From Roseiarcus sp963807735 (GTDB lineage Bacteria; Pseudomonadota; Alphaproteobacteria; Rhizobiales; Beijerinckiaceae): a stretch of DNA of 64,000 nt. Positions 8,912-17,542 of this stretch are shown here, one piece after another (within the stretch, counting starts at the first letter, position 1; every line of letters begins with the position of its first letter). The notes beneath the pieces are model-generated. The model saw only the letters and a program-made list of their open reading frames with translations, searched no databases and was not told where the DNA came from. The position numbers were made by a program, and so were the translations under genes. Where the stretch lies: positions 39,539 to 103,538 of the forward strand of contig CAWEDI010000048.1 of assembly GCA_963807735.1 (NCBI GenBank), written 5' to 3'.

Positions 8912-9835
8912 TCAGAGGTTCATGCCCTGGCGCGGATCGTAGGGTTTCTGATCGCGCCACTCGCGCATCAGGTCGGCGAGGGCTTTGTCCTCGGACGGCG
9001 GCAGGGCGATCCGCAACGTCACGAACAGATCGCCCGTGCTGTCGCCGGTTCCCGGCAAACCCTTGCCGCGCAGCCGCAGCACCTGGCCGCTGCTCGTCCC
9101 CGCACGGACGGAAATCTCCACCGCGCCGGACAGCGTCGGCGCCCGCACCTTCGCCCCGAGCACCGCCTCGTAAAGCGTAATCGGCAGGTCGAGCCTCAAA
9201 TCGCGTCCTTCGACCTTGAACAGCGGATGCGGCGCGTAGCGCACGGTGATGATGGCGTCGCCCGCCTGACCGTTGCGCGCGCCCGGTTCGCCCTGACCGC
9301 GCAGGCGAATCGCCTTGCCGTCCTCGAACCCGACGGGAATGGCGACGTCGAGCGTCTTGCCGGTCGGCAAAGTGACCCGCACGTCGCCGCCGGTCGCAAC
9401 TTGAGCGAGCGGCACGGTGACCGCAGCCGCTACATCTTCGCCGCGCGACGGCGGCCGGGCGCGGGAGCGCATGCCGCCGCTGAACATTTCGGCGAAAATG
9501 TCGGGGTCGAAGTTGCGGCCGCCGCCGGGGTCGGCGCCGCCGAAGTCGAAGTTGAAATTGCGGAAGTTGCCGGCCCCGGGACCGGCGCCGAACCCCTCGA
9601 ACTGCGGCGCGCGCGGCCTGCCTTCCGCGTCGATCTCGCCACGGTCGAACGCGGCGCGCTTCTTCTCGTCGCCGAGGATTTCATAAGCCTGCCCGATCTC
9701 AGCGAAGCGCTCCTTCGCCTTGGGCTCCTTGCTCTGGTCCGGATGGAACTTCTTCGCCAGCTTCCGGAAAGTCGACTTTATCTCCGCGGCGCTGGCGGTC
9801 TTCGCCAGCCCGAGCACCGTATAGGGATCGCGCAT
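8912..9835 (-). CDS. DnaJ/CbpA-like J-domain cochaperone
   Basis: A 307-residue Hsp40. The J domain is at 1-65 (MRDPYTVLGL start, HPD triad at 31-33), followed by a Gly/Phe-rich linker (about 80-120) and the two beta-barrel C-terminal domains with GEDVAAAVTVPLAQ, LRGQGEPG and LRLRGKGLP. The CxxCxGxG zinc finger of canonical DnaJ is missing, as in CbpA/DnaJ class II proteins. The start was placed at the ATG giving the standard RDPYTVLGL terminus; the frame stays open 41 codons upstream but that part is arginine/proline-rich and unlike the family. It would stimulate DnaK ATPase; grpE also occurs in this window. Confidence 0.9.
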   Translation of the reverse strand: MRDPYTVLGLAKTASAAEIKSTFRKLAKKFHPDQSKEPKAKERFAEIGQAYEILGDEKKRAAFDRGEIDAEGRPRAPQFEGFGAGPGAGNFRNFNFDFGGADPGGGRNFDPDIFAEMFSGGMRSRARPPSRGEDVAAAVTVPLAQVATGGDVRVTLPTGKTLDVAIPVGFEDGKAIRLRGQGEPGARNGQAGDAIITVRYAPHPLFKVEGRDLRLDLPITLYEAVLGAKVRAPTLSGAVEISVRAGTSSGQVLRLRGKGLPGTGDSTGDLFVTLRIALPPSEDKALADLMREWRDQKPYDPRQGMNL

Positions 9836-9979
9836 TTCAAGCCCCGAACTCCCCGCGCCCGACTCGGCGGCGCGCGTGATTTCCCAACAATGTGGGCGCG
9901 ACGGAGGTGGCGCGCAAGGGCGGCGCCCGTCCCGCGAGGCCGAAGCTCGCTCGGGCACGCTGCGGGAGTGCAGGATCGG

Positions 9980-10039
9980 GGCCTTCTCCCCGCCCTCGCG
10001 GGGAGACGGTGGGCCGGGGGCCGAATGAGGGGCGGCGCC
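9980..10039. repeat. Palindromic intergenic element with CTCCCCGC/GCGGGGAG stem
   Basis: A perfect 8-bp stem (9986-9993 with 9998-10005, CCTC loop) followed by GACGGTGGGCC and GAATGAGGGGCGGCGCC. This resembles the very common Rhizobiales intergenic repeat with the same stem and a downstream ATGAGGGGC tail. It could also act as a weak transcription stop downstream of the small gene on the minus strand. Only one clear copy is in this window, so repeat status rests on general familiarity. Confidence 0.45.
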
Positions 10040-10056
10040 TCCGCAGCCGGCGCGGT

Positions 10057-10245
10057 TCAGGGTTTGCGGTCGCGCAACTCGCGCATCTTCTCCTCGATGA
10101 ACTCACGCGGCGACGGCGGCCGTTCGTCGGCGGGCGCCGCAGAACTGTCATCGTCCGCTGGGGTTTTCCCCGTTATGCGGGCGATTTGCGCTCGTAGATC
10201 AGCGGCGCGGGCGCGCTGCGCCGCGGCATCGTCTTCTTGTCCCAT
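10057..10245 (-). CDS. Small conserved-looking hypothetical protein (62 aa)
   Basis: Starts MGQEDDAAAQRARAADLRAQ and is predicted alpha-helical at both ends with a disordered Asp/Ser/Pro-rich middle (TPADDDSSAAPADERPP). It is charged, with no signal peptide or membrane segment, so cytoplasmic. The ATG at 10245 was preferred; the frame remains open upstream but overlaps the neighbouring protein's C-terminus. I do not recognise the family and propose no function. Confidence 0.6.
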   Translation of the reverse strand: MGQEDDAAAQRARAADLRAQIARITGKTPADDDSSAAPADERPPSPREFIEEKMRELRDRKP

Positions 10246-10310
10246 GATCGAGGTCTCACAGGCTCGGTGGAGCCCATGCGAGTCTAGCCCAAAACGGGCG
10301 TCCTCGCTCA

Positions 10311-11219
10311 TCAATAGATGGCGCGCGTCGGACGTGCAGCCATCGCGGCGGAAGTCGGCGCCGGTCGGCTCGAATGCCCGAGGATTTCCGCGATCTGTTG
10401 CCGCCATCCCACGGCGATGGACGCCGTCGACGTCCGATTTGCGGCCACCGTCACTCCGAGAGCGCGCGACGAGCGCTGTCCGCCGGACAGGGCTTTGAGC
10501 GTGTCCGCCATCGTCATGCGGTCGAGCGCGGCGCGAAGATTGCCGCTCGCTTTCGAGTTGATGGGTCCGAGATCGCGGAAGGTCTGCCCGGCGTCGAACC
10601 ACACTTTTTGCCACCAATGGCCGGAGACCGGCTCCTGCCAGGACAAATAGCCGCCCGGCAGGACTTGTCTCGGCTCGGTGATCGCGCCCGTGAAGGAATA
10701 GCGGACACCCGGCGCCTTGAGCGGATCGAAGAATTGCGGGGTGTAGAAATCCGCCACCATCACGCCATTGACGCTGTAGGCGAATTGCGCAGCCTCCGAG
10801 GCGTCCGCGACTTCCACCAGGAAGCTCACGCGGCCCTGATTGGCCATAGGCGAATCGCCAGCGACGAGCCGGTTGCCGAACGGGTCAACCAGCATCTCCA
10901 ACGCCTCGTGACTGGCGGTCAGCGACCATTCGTCGAGCGACGCCGAGGCCGTCACCAGCGCAATCGGCTGGCCGTTGTTGTCCTCGTGAATGCCCGCCGC
11001 GCCGTCGACATTGATATTGTCCATTACGAGGATCGGCCAGTAACCCACGGGCACGTCTTCGAGCGCATTGAAAGCGTCGACGGTCGCCGAAATTTCCCAG
11101 ATGGGCGCCAAGTCGCGCGCCGCCTGCTTTTGCAAAGCGGCGGAGACGCGTTGCACGTCAGAGGCGGAGATTTGTTTCGATTCCGAAACCAATGCAAGTT
11201 GACGCAAGAGCGCAGCCAT
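10311..11219 (-). CDS. Hypothetical protein with HExxE motif
   Basis: A 302-residue protein whose ATG at 11219 follows a good GGGAGGGCT ribosome site. A HEALE motif sits in TASHEALEMLVDPFG (residues 102-115), preceded by an acidic DGAAGIHEDNNGQP loop. HExx plus nearby acidic residues recalls zincin-like proteins, but no third ligand is certain, so protease activity is only a possibility. There is no signal peptide. The C-terminal 60 residues are low-complexity Ser/Ala/Arg-rich and may be poorly conserved. It has its own AT-richer upstream region (11220-11427), which suggests an independent promoter. Confidence 0.7.
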   Translation of the reverse strand: MAALLRQLALVSESKQISASDVQRVSAALQKQAARDLAPIWEISATVDAFNALEDVPVGYWPILVMDNINVDGAAGIHEDNNGQPIALVTASASLDEWSLTASHEALEMLVDPFGNRLVAGDSPMANQGRVSFLVEVADASEAAQFAYSVNGVMVADFYTPQFFDPLKAPGVRYSFTGAITEPRQVLPGGYLSWQEPVSGHWWQKVWFDAGQTFRDLGPINSKASGNLRAALDRMTMADTLKALSGGQRSSRALGVTVAANRTSTASIAVGWRQQIAEILGHSSRPAPTSAAMAARPTRAIY

Positions 11220-11427
11220 GGAGCCCTCCCGAGGTTATTTCGCGATGCGATGGCTTGCAGCCCCGTCGCGCGGGAAACATGCCTGCGTCTTTATACCTCC
11301 ACAAGCAACAAATCGCATACCCAAGCAGGTCAGGTCTACATAAATGCACTGTATGCGGCGCCATGCGCAAAATACGAGCGGCGAGACGCTCTGTTGTTCA
11401 GCATTCCCGAAATGACAGGCGGCGGCC

Positions 11428-11868
11428 TCACACCGCTCGCAACGGCCCGGCGTCGGAGATTGTCACTTCGCCCGCCTTCTCGCACGCGGAGCCCTGCGCA
11501 GTGTGGGTCTCGCGATCCTCCTCGAAACGCGCGATGAAAGCGCGGCAGGTCGCGCCAGCGCGGGCGAACCGAGCGCCGACGCCGACGATCGCGCCGCGCC
11601 GGCCGGTGTCGTCATTGCGCCAGGCCGAGGGATCGGCGCCGGCGGCGGCCTGGATGGCGTCGATCAGCGCCGCCTTGGCCTGCGGCCAATCCTCCTTTGC
11701 GAACGGATAGTTCGGCGATCGGATCGCCCCGGTCGGGGACGGATCGACGAAACCGGGAATCGACATCGAGCATCCGCCCAACGTCAGCGCCAGGGCGAGG
11801 GCCGCGGTAGCCGTTCGGGCGGAGGACCGCCCCTCGCATCGAAGCGCGAAAGCCATTATGCGTTGCAA
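11428..11868 (-). CDS. Putative outer-surface lipoprotein (RT0821/Lpp0805-like)
   Basis: A 146-residue protein with a lipoprotein signal: hydrophobic ATAALALALTLGGCS, lipobox cysteine near residue 33. The C-terminal half (WRNDDTGRRGAIV, then RAGATCRAFIARF and HTAQGSACEKAG) matches the surface-antigen-like domain in which a Trp-x-Asn-x-x-Thr-Gly segment is followed by two cysteines. Likely anchored in the envelope. An ATG four codons downstream is an equally good start. It is divergent from pdxH with only about 50 bp between them, so the promoters must overlap. Confidence 0.65.
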   Translation of the reverse strand: MQRIMAFALRCEGRSSARTATAALALALTLGGCSMSIPGFVDPSPTGAIRSPNYPFAKEDWPQAKAALIDAIQAAAGADPSAWRNDDTGRRGAIVGVGARFARAGATCRAFIARFEEDRETHTAQGSACEKAGEVTISDAGPLRAV

Positions 11869-11916
11869 GTCGAGACCACCTTCAAAGAGATCTGCATCTT
11901 GAGCGCCTCAAGCTTA

Positions 11917-12513
11917 ATGTCGGGTAACCTCGACGCCTGCGAAGACCCGTTCGCGCTGTTTTCGCAATGGTTCGAGGCGGCCAAGCGCGAAGAAATCAAT
12001 GATCCCGAGGCGATGTCGCTCGCCACCGTCGCCGCGGACGGGATACCCGACGTGCGCATGGTGCTGTGCAAGGACGCCGGACCCAGCGGCCTCGTGTTCT
12101 ACACCAACGCGGAAAGCGCCAAGGGCGCGCAACTTCGCGCCCGGCCCCAGGCGGCGGCGCTGTTTCACTGGAAGTCGCTGCGCCGCCAGGCGCGGTTTCG
12201 CGGCCCAGTCAGCCTGCTCGACGAGGCGGCGGCCGACGCCTATTTCCACTCCCGCGCCCGCGAATCGCAAATCGGCGCCTGGGCGAGCGAGCAATCGCGG
12301 CCGCTCGATTCGCGCGCCGCGCTCGTCGCCCGCGCCGGCGAATACGCCGAGCGGTTCGGCGACCGCGAGATCCCGCGCCCCGGCTACTGGCGCGGCTATC
12401 GCCTCGCGCCGAGCGAGATCGAGCTGTGGCAAGACGGCGCGTTCCGCCTGCACGATCGCGTCCGGTTCACGCGCGCCGGCGCCGGGTGGACGCGGCAGCG
12501 GCTGTATCCGTGA
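11917..12513 (+). CDS. pdxH: Pyridoxamine/pyridoxine 5'-phosphate oxidase
   Basis: FMN enzyme that oxidises PNP or PMP to pyridoxal 5'-phosphate, the last step of B6 synthesis and salvage. The 198-residue product has the family order: EAMSLATVAADGIPDVRMVL, FYTNAESAKGAQL, LFHWKSLRRQARFRG, SQIGAWASEQS and the C-terminal ending W-x-RQRLYP. The start at ATG 11917 gives a slightly short N-terminus; TTG 11899 is an alternative. It is the first gene of a tight three-gene run, its stop overlapping the next start as GTGA. Confidence 0.95.
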   Translation: MSGNLDACEDPFALFSQWFEAAKREEINDPEAMSLATVAADGIPDVRMVLCKDAGPSGLVFYTNAESAKGAQLRARPQAAALFHWKSLRRQARFRGPVSLLDEAAADAYFHSRARESQIGAWASEQSRPLDSRAALVARAGEYAERFGDREIPRPGYWRGYRLAPSEIELWQDGAFRLHDRVRFTRAGAGWTRQRLYP

Positions 12514-12944
12514 ACGACGACCGGCTGTTTCCGACGCGGCCGATCCTGGCGGTCTCGACCGCCGTGTTCCGCGACGGCCAGGTGCTGCTCGCCCGGCGCG
12601 CCCGTGCGCCGTGGCGCGGCGCGTTTTCGCTGCCGGGCGGGGTGGTGGAAGTCGGCGAGACGCTCGCGGCGGCCGCCGAGCGGGAGCTGAGGGAGGAAGT
12701 TGGCGTTGAGGCGGAGATCGCGGGATTTGTCGGCCACGTCGAGCCGATTGCGCGCGAAGGCGAGCGGGTGCGAACGCATTTCGTTATCGCCGCGTTCGCC
12801 GCGCATTGGCGGCGGGGCGAGCCCCGGCTCAGCGACGAAGTCGACGAAATTGCCTGGGCGGACCCCCTCGCGCTCGGAGACCGCCCGATGACGCCGGAAC
12901 TGCCGGGTCTGCTCGCTCGCGCCGCGACGATTGTCGGCCGATGA
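12510..12944 (+). CDS. NUDIX hydrolase
   Basis: A 144-residue nucleotide-diphosphate hydrolase. The complete Nudix box GGVVEVGETLAAAAERELRE followed by EVG lies at residues 43-66, with both catalytic glutamates of REEVG. The substrate (ADP-ribose, 8-oxo-dGTP or other) cannot be read from the sequence. The GTG start overlaps the pdxH stop, and the stop overlaps the next ATG, so all three genes are translationally coupled. Confidence 0.9.
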   Translation: MNDDRLFPTRPILAVSTAVFRDGQVLLARRARAPWRGAFSLPGGVVEVGETLAAAAERELREEVGVEAEIAGFVGHVEPIAREGERVRTHFVIAAFAAHWRRGEPRLSDEVDEIAWADPLALGDRPMTPELPGLLARAATIVGR

Positions 12945-13342
12945 ACCCGGCGGCTTTGGCGCTCGTCGTCGCCCTCGCGCAAACCGCGCCGGCGGCCAAG
13001 CCAACGCCGACGCCCACTCCGACGCCGACGCATCCCGAGGTTGTCCCCTACGAGGCCAACCTTCTGCGGCTCTCCGAATTGATGGGCGCGCTCGCCTTCC
13101 TGCGCGATCTCTGCCACGACGGCGACGGCGCCGAGTTCCGCGACAAGATCGCGCAGCTGATTGAGGCCGATCCGCGCCCTCAGGACGCCAAGGACCAGCT
13201 CGCCGGCGCGTTCAACCGGGGTTTCGACGGCTACCGGCTCACCTATCGCGTCTGCACGTCGAACGCCCGCGACACGATCGCCGCCTATCTCGAAGAGACG
13301 CGGCGACTGGCGAAAGACGTCGCCTCGCGATATGGCGGCTGA
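12941..13342 (+). CDS. TIGR02301-family exported protein
   Basis: A 133-residue protein found mainly in Rhizobiales. It has a short hydrophobic N-terminus (ALALVVALAQTAPAA), then a Thr-Pro repeat (TPTPTPTPT, residues 23-31), then the family domain with LLRLSELMGALAFLRDLC, FNRGFDGYRLTYRVC and AYLEETRRLAKDVASRY. Two conserved cysteines could be disulfide-bonded in the periplasm. Function is unknown. ATGA overlap with the NUDIX gene. Confidence 0.85.
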   Translation: MNPAALALVVALAQTAPAAKPTPTPTPTPTHPEVVPYEANLLRLSELMGALAFLRDLCHDGDGAEFRDKIAQLIEADPRPQDAKDQLAGAFNRGFDGYRLTYRVCTSNARDTIAAYLEETRRLAKDVASRYGG

Positions 13343-13348
13343 GGCCCG

Positions 13349-14143
13349 TCAGTCCGCGCGCGGCGCGGGCGCGAGCGCGCCGACCCCGGAGCGGGTCGGG
13401 CCGACGGCGGCGTAGGCGAAGCCGCTCTCGGCGCCGGCGACGATCGTCTCGTCGGAGTCGTGGCTGTCGATCGGCGGCAATTCTGCGACGTCCATCTGTT
13501 CGAGCAACAGGCCCGCCCGACCGCCCAACGCATCCTCGTAGACGACGAACGCGGCGGCCGACGCGAGGCCGGGGACGACGCGCACGCCGAGCAGCGACCA
13601 TCCCGGCGGGGCGAGGCGCTCCGGGCTCAGCCGCGCGAAACGCGGCGCGAGCCACGCCGAGACGGCGCGAGGATTGTCGGAGGTGAAATCGAGCCGCCCG
13701 TCCGCGAACACCGCGCCGGCGCGCAACGCCGCGTCGGCGCGCGCCATGATCGCTTCGCGCGGATCGCTGGGGCCGCCAGGCGAGGTGGCGAGCACCGCCA
13801 GTAACGCCAGACCGCCGATCGCCGCGACCCGTCCGCGCGACGGCGGCCGTGGCGGAGCGGACGGCGTGGGGGGCGCGCGCGGCGCGGGTTCGGCGCGGGC
13901 CGGCTCGGCCTTGGCGCCGGCGGTGTTTTCGTTGGAGGGCCGTCCTACCGCGGGGGCGACCCGCGGCCGCGGCGCGGCCCCGAACGCCAGCCGTATGGCC
14001 TCGTTCTGCGCCTCCCAGGCTTCAACCCGCGCGCGCAGCTTGGCGTCGCGCCGCAGCGCCGCCTCGAAGGAAGCCCGGTCGGGCGGGTTCAGGCAATTGT
14101 CCACATAAGCGTGCGCGTCGAGGCCGGCGTGCCCGTCGCTCAT
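13349..14143 (-). CDS. Membrane anti-sigma factor, partner of adjacent sigma factor
   Basis: A 264-residue protein coupled to the upstream sigma gene by an ATGA overlap. The N-terminal 55 residues are the helical anti-sigma-type region (LDAHAYVDNCLNPPDRASFE then AALRRDAKLRARVEAWEAQN). A proline/alanine-rich linker leads to one membrane helix at about 106-121 (VAAIGGLALLAVLAT), and the rest is periplasmic. The HxxxCxxC zinc motif of ZAS anti-sigma factors is absent: only one His-x-x-x-x-x-Cys is seen. By position it should bind and hold the sigma factor; the signal is unknown. Confidence 0.8.
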   Translation of the reverse strand: MSDGHAGLDAHAYVDNCLNPPDRASFEAALRRDAKLRARVEAWEAQNEAIRLAFGAAPRPRVAPAVGRPSNENTAGAKAEPARAEPAPRAPPTPSAPPRPPSRGRVAAIGGLALLAVLATSPGGPSDPREAIMARADAALRAGAVFADGRLDFTSDNPRAVSAWLAPRFARLSPERLAPPGWSLLGVRVVPGLASAAAFVVYEDALGGRAGLLLEQMDVAELPPIDSHDSDETIVAGAESGFAYAAVGPTRSGVGALAPAPRAD

Positions 14144-14658
14144 TTAATGACCTTGAGGTGCGCCGCGCCGGTCCAACTCGCGATCCCGGCGTCGACGTCG
14201 ACGCCCATGTGCGAGGCCAGCCGGCAACGCGCCCGCTCGAGCCGTTCGACCAGCCGCGATAGCGGAATGTCGAGCGCCTGCGCCGCCTCGGCATGGGTGA
14301 AGCGGGCGAGACAGACCATCAGGAGCGTCTCGCGCAGTTCGAGCGGCAACGCGCGCACGCCGCTGACGACGCTCGGTCCCCGCGCCGCCGCCTCGCTCCA
14401 CGCCGCGTCTTCGTCGAGCGCCATGCGCCGAACGTGCCGGCGATAGAGCTGCACGAATCGGGCGTAAGCGCCCGCCCGGCCCGACACTCGCGTCGCGGCG
14501 CCCTGCGGGATCGGGGCGACGCAGCTCTGCCGAATCAATTTGTCGACCAAACGCGCGGCCGCCGAATCATCCAACACGAAACGTTCGTCACGAACTAGCG
14601 CCAAACCAAAGCGGCGTAAGCCATTTGCGTCATCAGCCCATTCTCTTGTGTGCGGCAC
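14140..14658 (-). CDS. ECF-like RNA polymerase sigma factor, degenerate region 2
   Basis: A predicted 172-residue sigma-70-family factor. The C-terminal region-4 helix-turn-helix is clear: LPLELRETLLMVCLARFTHA followed by EAAQALDIPLSRLVERLERARCRL. The N-terminal region 2 is only partly recognisable (GLRRFGLALVRDERFVLDDS, ARFVQLYRRHVRR) and lacks the acidic DxxQE-type core signature, so promoter melting may be altered. Start chosen at GTG 14658; the frame stays open 40 codons upstream. It is divergent from fabI with about 180 bp between, where an autoregulated promoter would be expected. Confidence 0.75.
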   Translation of the reverse strand: MPHTREWADDANGLRRFGLALVRDERFVLDDSAAARLVDKLIRQSCVAPIPQGAATRVSGRAGAYARFVQLYRRHVRRMALDEDAAWSEAAARGPSVVSGVRALPLELRETLLMVCLARFTHAEAAQALDIPLSRLVERLERARCRLASHMGVDVDAGIASWTGAAHLKVIK

Positions 14659-14837
14659 GTCGAAGGACCTAGGCGGTAAAGACCGGTTAAGCACTTTATT
14701 CCGATCCGGATAGGCGTCAAAGCGGTTTATTCGCGACAGGCGTGAAATGTTGAGGATTTGGGCGCCCTGCCTTTCCATCTCGCTTCGCCGGGTCTATGGG
14801 TTTTTCGAACTGGGCGACGCGGGCGCGCGGAGACTCC

Positions 14838-15665
14838 ATGACAGGCACGAAGTCGGGCGAAGGCGCAATGCGCGGGCTCAAGGGCGTCATTCTCGGCGTC
14901 GCCAACAACCGCTCGATCGCCTATGGCATCGCCAAAGCCGCGTGCGCGGCGGGCGCGGAGGTGGCGCTCACCTTTCAGGGCGAAGCCTTGGAGAAGCGTG
15001 TTCGGCCGCTCGCCGCCGACCTCGGAGCCAAGGTTCTCGGCCATTGCGACGTCACTGACGGCGCCACCATCGACGCCGTGTTCGCGCAAGCCGCGGCGCT
15101 ATGGGGCGGGATCGACTTCGTCGTTCACTGCATAGCGTTCGCCGACAAGGACCAGCTCACCGGCCGCTACATCGAGACCACCGAGGACAATTTCACCAAG
15201 TCCCTGCTGATCTCTTGCTATTCGTTCACCGCGATCGCGCAACGCGCCGAAAAGCTGATGAAGAACGGCGGCGCGATGCTGACGCTGACCTATTACGGCG
15301 CCGAGAAATGGATGCCGCATTATAACGTAATGGGGGTCGCCAAGGCCGCGCTGGAGGCGAGCGTGCGTTATCTCGCCGCCGACCTCGGCCAGCAGAACAT
15401 TCGCGTCAACGCGATCTCCGCCGGCCCGATCAAGACCCTCGCCGCGTCGGGCATCGGCGATTTCCGCTATATCCTGCGCTGGAACGAGTTCAATTCGCCG
15501 CTGCGGCGCACGGTGACGATCGAGGAGGTCGGCCAATCCGCCGTCTATCTGTTGTCGCCGATGTCGCTCGGGGTGACCGGCGAGATTCTGCACGTCGACG
15601 CCGGCTATCACGTGGTCGGGATGAAGCACCCGGACGCGCCGGATGTGACGGTGGGAAGCGGCTGA
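14838..15665 (+). CDS. fabI: Enoyl-[acyl-carrier-protein] reductase (NADH)
   Basis: A 275-residue SDR enzyme that reduces the enoyl-ACP double bond in the last step of each fatty-acid elongation cycle. Diagnostic features: the FabI nucleotide motif GVANNRSIAYGIA near the N-terminus, the catalytic YNVMGVAK (Tyr-x6-Lys), SAGPIKTLAASGI and the C-terminal GEILHVDAGYHVVGM. The ATG at 14838 follows a GGAG at 14829-14832; an earlier ATG at 14796 would add 14 atypical residues. Monocistronic as far as can be seen, convergent with fpr. Confidence 0.95.
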   Translation: MTGTKSGEGAMRGLKGVILGVANNRSIAYGIAKAACAAGAEVALTFQGEALEKRVRPLAADLGAKVLGHCDVTDGATIDAVFAQAAALWGGIDFVVHCIAFADKDQLTGRYIETTEDNFTKSLLISCYSFTAIAQRAEKLMKNGGAMLTLTYYGAEKWMPHYNVMGVAKAALEASVRYLAADLGQQNIRVNAISAGPIKTLAASGIGDFRYILRWNEFNSPLRRTVTIEEVGQSAVYLLSPMSLGVTGEILHVDAGYHVVGMKHPDAPDVTVGSG

Positions 15666-15674
15666 AGGCGCGCT

Positions 15675-16448
15675 TTACTTCTCTACAAACGCCTTCTCGA
15701 TCACGAAGTCGCCCGGCTCGCCGTGGTTGCCTTCCAACAAGCCGCGGCCGAGGAAGATCGCGCGCAAATCCGCGATCATCGTCTCGCTGCCGCACAGCAT
15801 GAAGCGGTCAGCGTCGCGGTCGAGGCCCGGCAGGCCGAGATCCGCGTGCAACTTGCCGCTCTCCAGCAGCGTCGAGATGCGGCCGTTGTGGCGGAAGGGC
15901 TCGCGCGTCACGGTCGGATAATAGCTGAGTTGCGCGCTCGTCAGGTCGCCGATCAGTTCGTCGTGCGGCAACCCCTCGGTCAGATAGTCGCTGTAGGCGA
16001 GATCGGCGATCCAGCGCACGCCATGGACGAGAATGACGCGCTCGAAATGCTCGTAGGTCTCGGGGTCCTTCACCAGGCTCAGATACGGGGCGAGCCCGGT
16101 GCCCGTGCCGAGCAGGAACAGATTGCGCCCCGGCCGCAGATTGTCGAGCAGCAGCGTTCCGGTCGGCTTGCGTCCGACGAGCACCTCGTCGCCCTCGTGC
16201 AGATGCTGCAATCGCGAAGTCAGCGGCCCGTTTGGAACCTTGATCGAGAAGAACTCCAGGCCGTCCTCGTAGGGCGCGCTCGCCAGCGAATAGGCGCGCA
16301 TGAGCGGCCGGCCCTCGCCCGGCAAGCCGATCATGACGAATTGCCCACTGCGGAAACGCAGGCTCGGACTGCGCGTGGTGCGGAAACTGAACAAGCGATC
16401 TGTCCAATGACGCACGCTGACTACGCGTTCAGATTGGAAATTGCTCAT
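15675..16448 (-). CDS. fpr: Ferredoxin/flavodoxin-NADP(+) reductase
   Basis: A 257-residue bacterial-type FPR transferring electrons between NADPH and ferredoxin or flavodoxin through FAD. It has the FAD motif MRAYSLAS, the phosphate-binding FFSIKVPNGPLTSRL, the NADP loop LLGTGTGLAPY, the CGSETMI segment and the C-terminal extension FVIEKAFVEK typical of proteobacterial FPRs. Length is normal. Its ferredoxin partner is not in the window. It ends 10 bp from the fabI stop (convergent). Confidence 0.93.
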   Translation of the reverse strand: MSNFQSERVVSVRHWTDRLFSFRTTRSPSLRFRSGQFVMIGLPGEGRPLMRAYSLASAPYEDGLEFFSIKVPNGPLTSRLQHLHEGDEVLVGRKPTGTLLLDNLRPGRNLFLLGTGTGLAPYLSLVKDPETYEHFERVILVHGVRWIADLAYSDYLTEGLPHDELIGDLTSAQLSYYPTVTREPFRHNGRISTLLESGKLHADLGLPGLDRDADRFMLCGSETMIADLRAIFLGRGLLEGNHGEPGDFVIEKAFVEK

Positions 16449-16579
16449 AATCCCGTAGCGCCTCCGTGGTGGCCAACCAAGTCATATCGCGCCGCCGAAG
16501 GCAACAATTTTGTGCGATGCACAATGCTGCATTGCGTCGGCCGCTTGACGCGCCGCCGCGCCGCCCGCAGTTTCGTGCG

Positions 16580-17458
16580 ATGGACGCCGCCGAATTTCTC
16601 GCGTTGCTGGATATCGAACCCGCCGGGACCGATCGCTGGATCGCGCGTTCCCCCGACAACGGCTGGAAACGGGTGTTCGGCGGCCAGGCGCTCGCGCAAT
16701 CGCTGGTGGCGGCCGAGCGCAGCGTAGACGGGCGCGTGCCCCATTCGCTGCATGCCTATTTCATCCTCGGCGGCGACCCGAAAGAGCCGATCGAACTCAC
16801 GGTGGAGCGGGTGCGCGACGGACGCAGCTTCTCCGTGCGCCGCGTCGTGGCGAAGCAGCGCGGCGAGACGATGCTGCTCGTCTCGGTGTCGTTCCAGGTC
16901 GAGGAGCCCGGCGCCATCGAGCACGCCTTGCCGATGCCGGAGGTCCCGACGCCGGAGGCGACGCCCGATCCGGCAGCGCTCGCCGCCGCGTTGCCCGAAC
17001 CGCAGGCGACCCGGATGCGCGGCTTCTTCGGCCATATCAGCCCGATCGAATTGCGGCCGCTCGACCCGAGCCGCTACCGGCCCGCGGTCCCCGGCGCGTT
17101 CGGCGATCCGCGGCAGAACCTCTGGATCAGAATTAAAGGCCCGTTGCCCGATGACCCGGCGATCCACCGCGCCGCGCTCGTCTATCTTTCCGATATGACG
17201 CTGATCGACACGGTGCTCGTTGCGCATGGCTATTCCATAGCCCGCGGCCAGTTTCAGACGGCGAGCCTCGATCACGCTGTCTGGCTGCACCGCCCGTGTC
17301 GCGCCGACGACTGGCTACTCTACGCGCAAGACTCGCCGAGCGCGCAAGGTTCGCGCGGTCTCACCCGCGGGTTGCTGTACACCCGCGCCGGCGTGCTGGC
17401 GGCGACCACCGCCCAGGAAGGCTTGGTTCGCAAGCGGCGCACGGAACCCGGCGCCTAA
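16580..17458 (+). CDS. tesB: Acyl-CoA thioesterase II
   Basis: A 292-residue double-hotdog thioesterase that hydrolyses medium- and long-chain acyl-CoA. Characteristic segments are the N-terminal AGTDRWIARSPDNGWKRVFG, then GGQALAQSL, the PHSLHAYFILGGDP stretch, and the second domain YLSDMTLIDTVL with SLDHAVWLHRP and GLLYTRAGVLAATTAQEGL, the last containing the catalytic Thr and Gln. The start at ATG 16580 gives the usual terminus. Divergent from fpr across about 130 bp of intergenic DNA. Confidence 0.93.
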   Translation: MDAAEFLALLDIEPAGTDRWIARSPDNGWKRVFGGQALAQSLVAAERSVDGRVPHSLHAYFILGGDPKEPIELTVERVRDGRSFSVRRVVAKQRGETMLLVSVSFQVEEPGAIEHALPMPEVPTPEATPDPAALAAALPEPQATRMRGFFGHISPIELRPLDPSRYRPAVPGAFGDPRQNLWIRIKGPLPDDPAIHRAALVYLSDMTLIDTVLVAHGYSIARGQFQTASLDHAVWLHRPCRADDWLLYAQDSPSAQGSRGLTRGLLYTRAGVLAATTAQEGLVRKRRTEPGA

Positions 17459-17542
17459 AATATAGGCGACTATTTTTTCGGCGCCGGTTTCGCCGAGCCG
17501 GCGCTTCGCGATTTCCCCTTACGGCGCCTCTGTTCCCGCGGG

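Noticed and set aside
10246..10617. N-terminal extension of the 62-residue small protein
   Set aside because: The extra codons overlap the neighbouring gene's C-terminus and are not protein-like; the ATG at 10245 is adequate.
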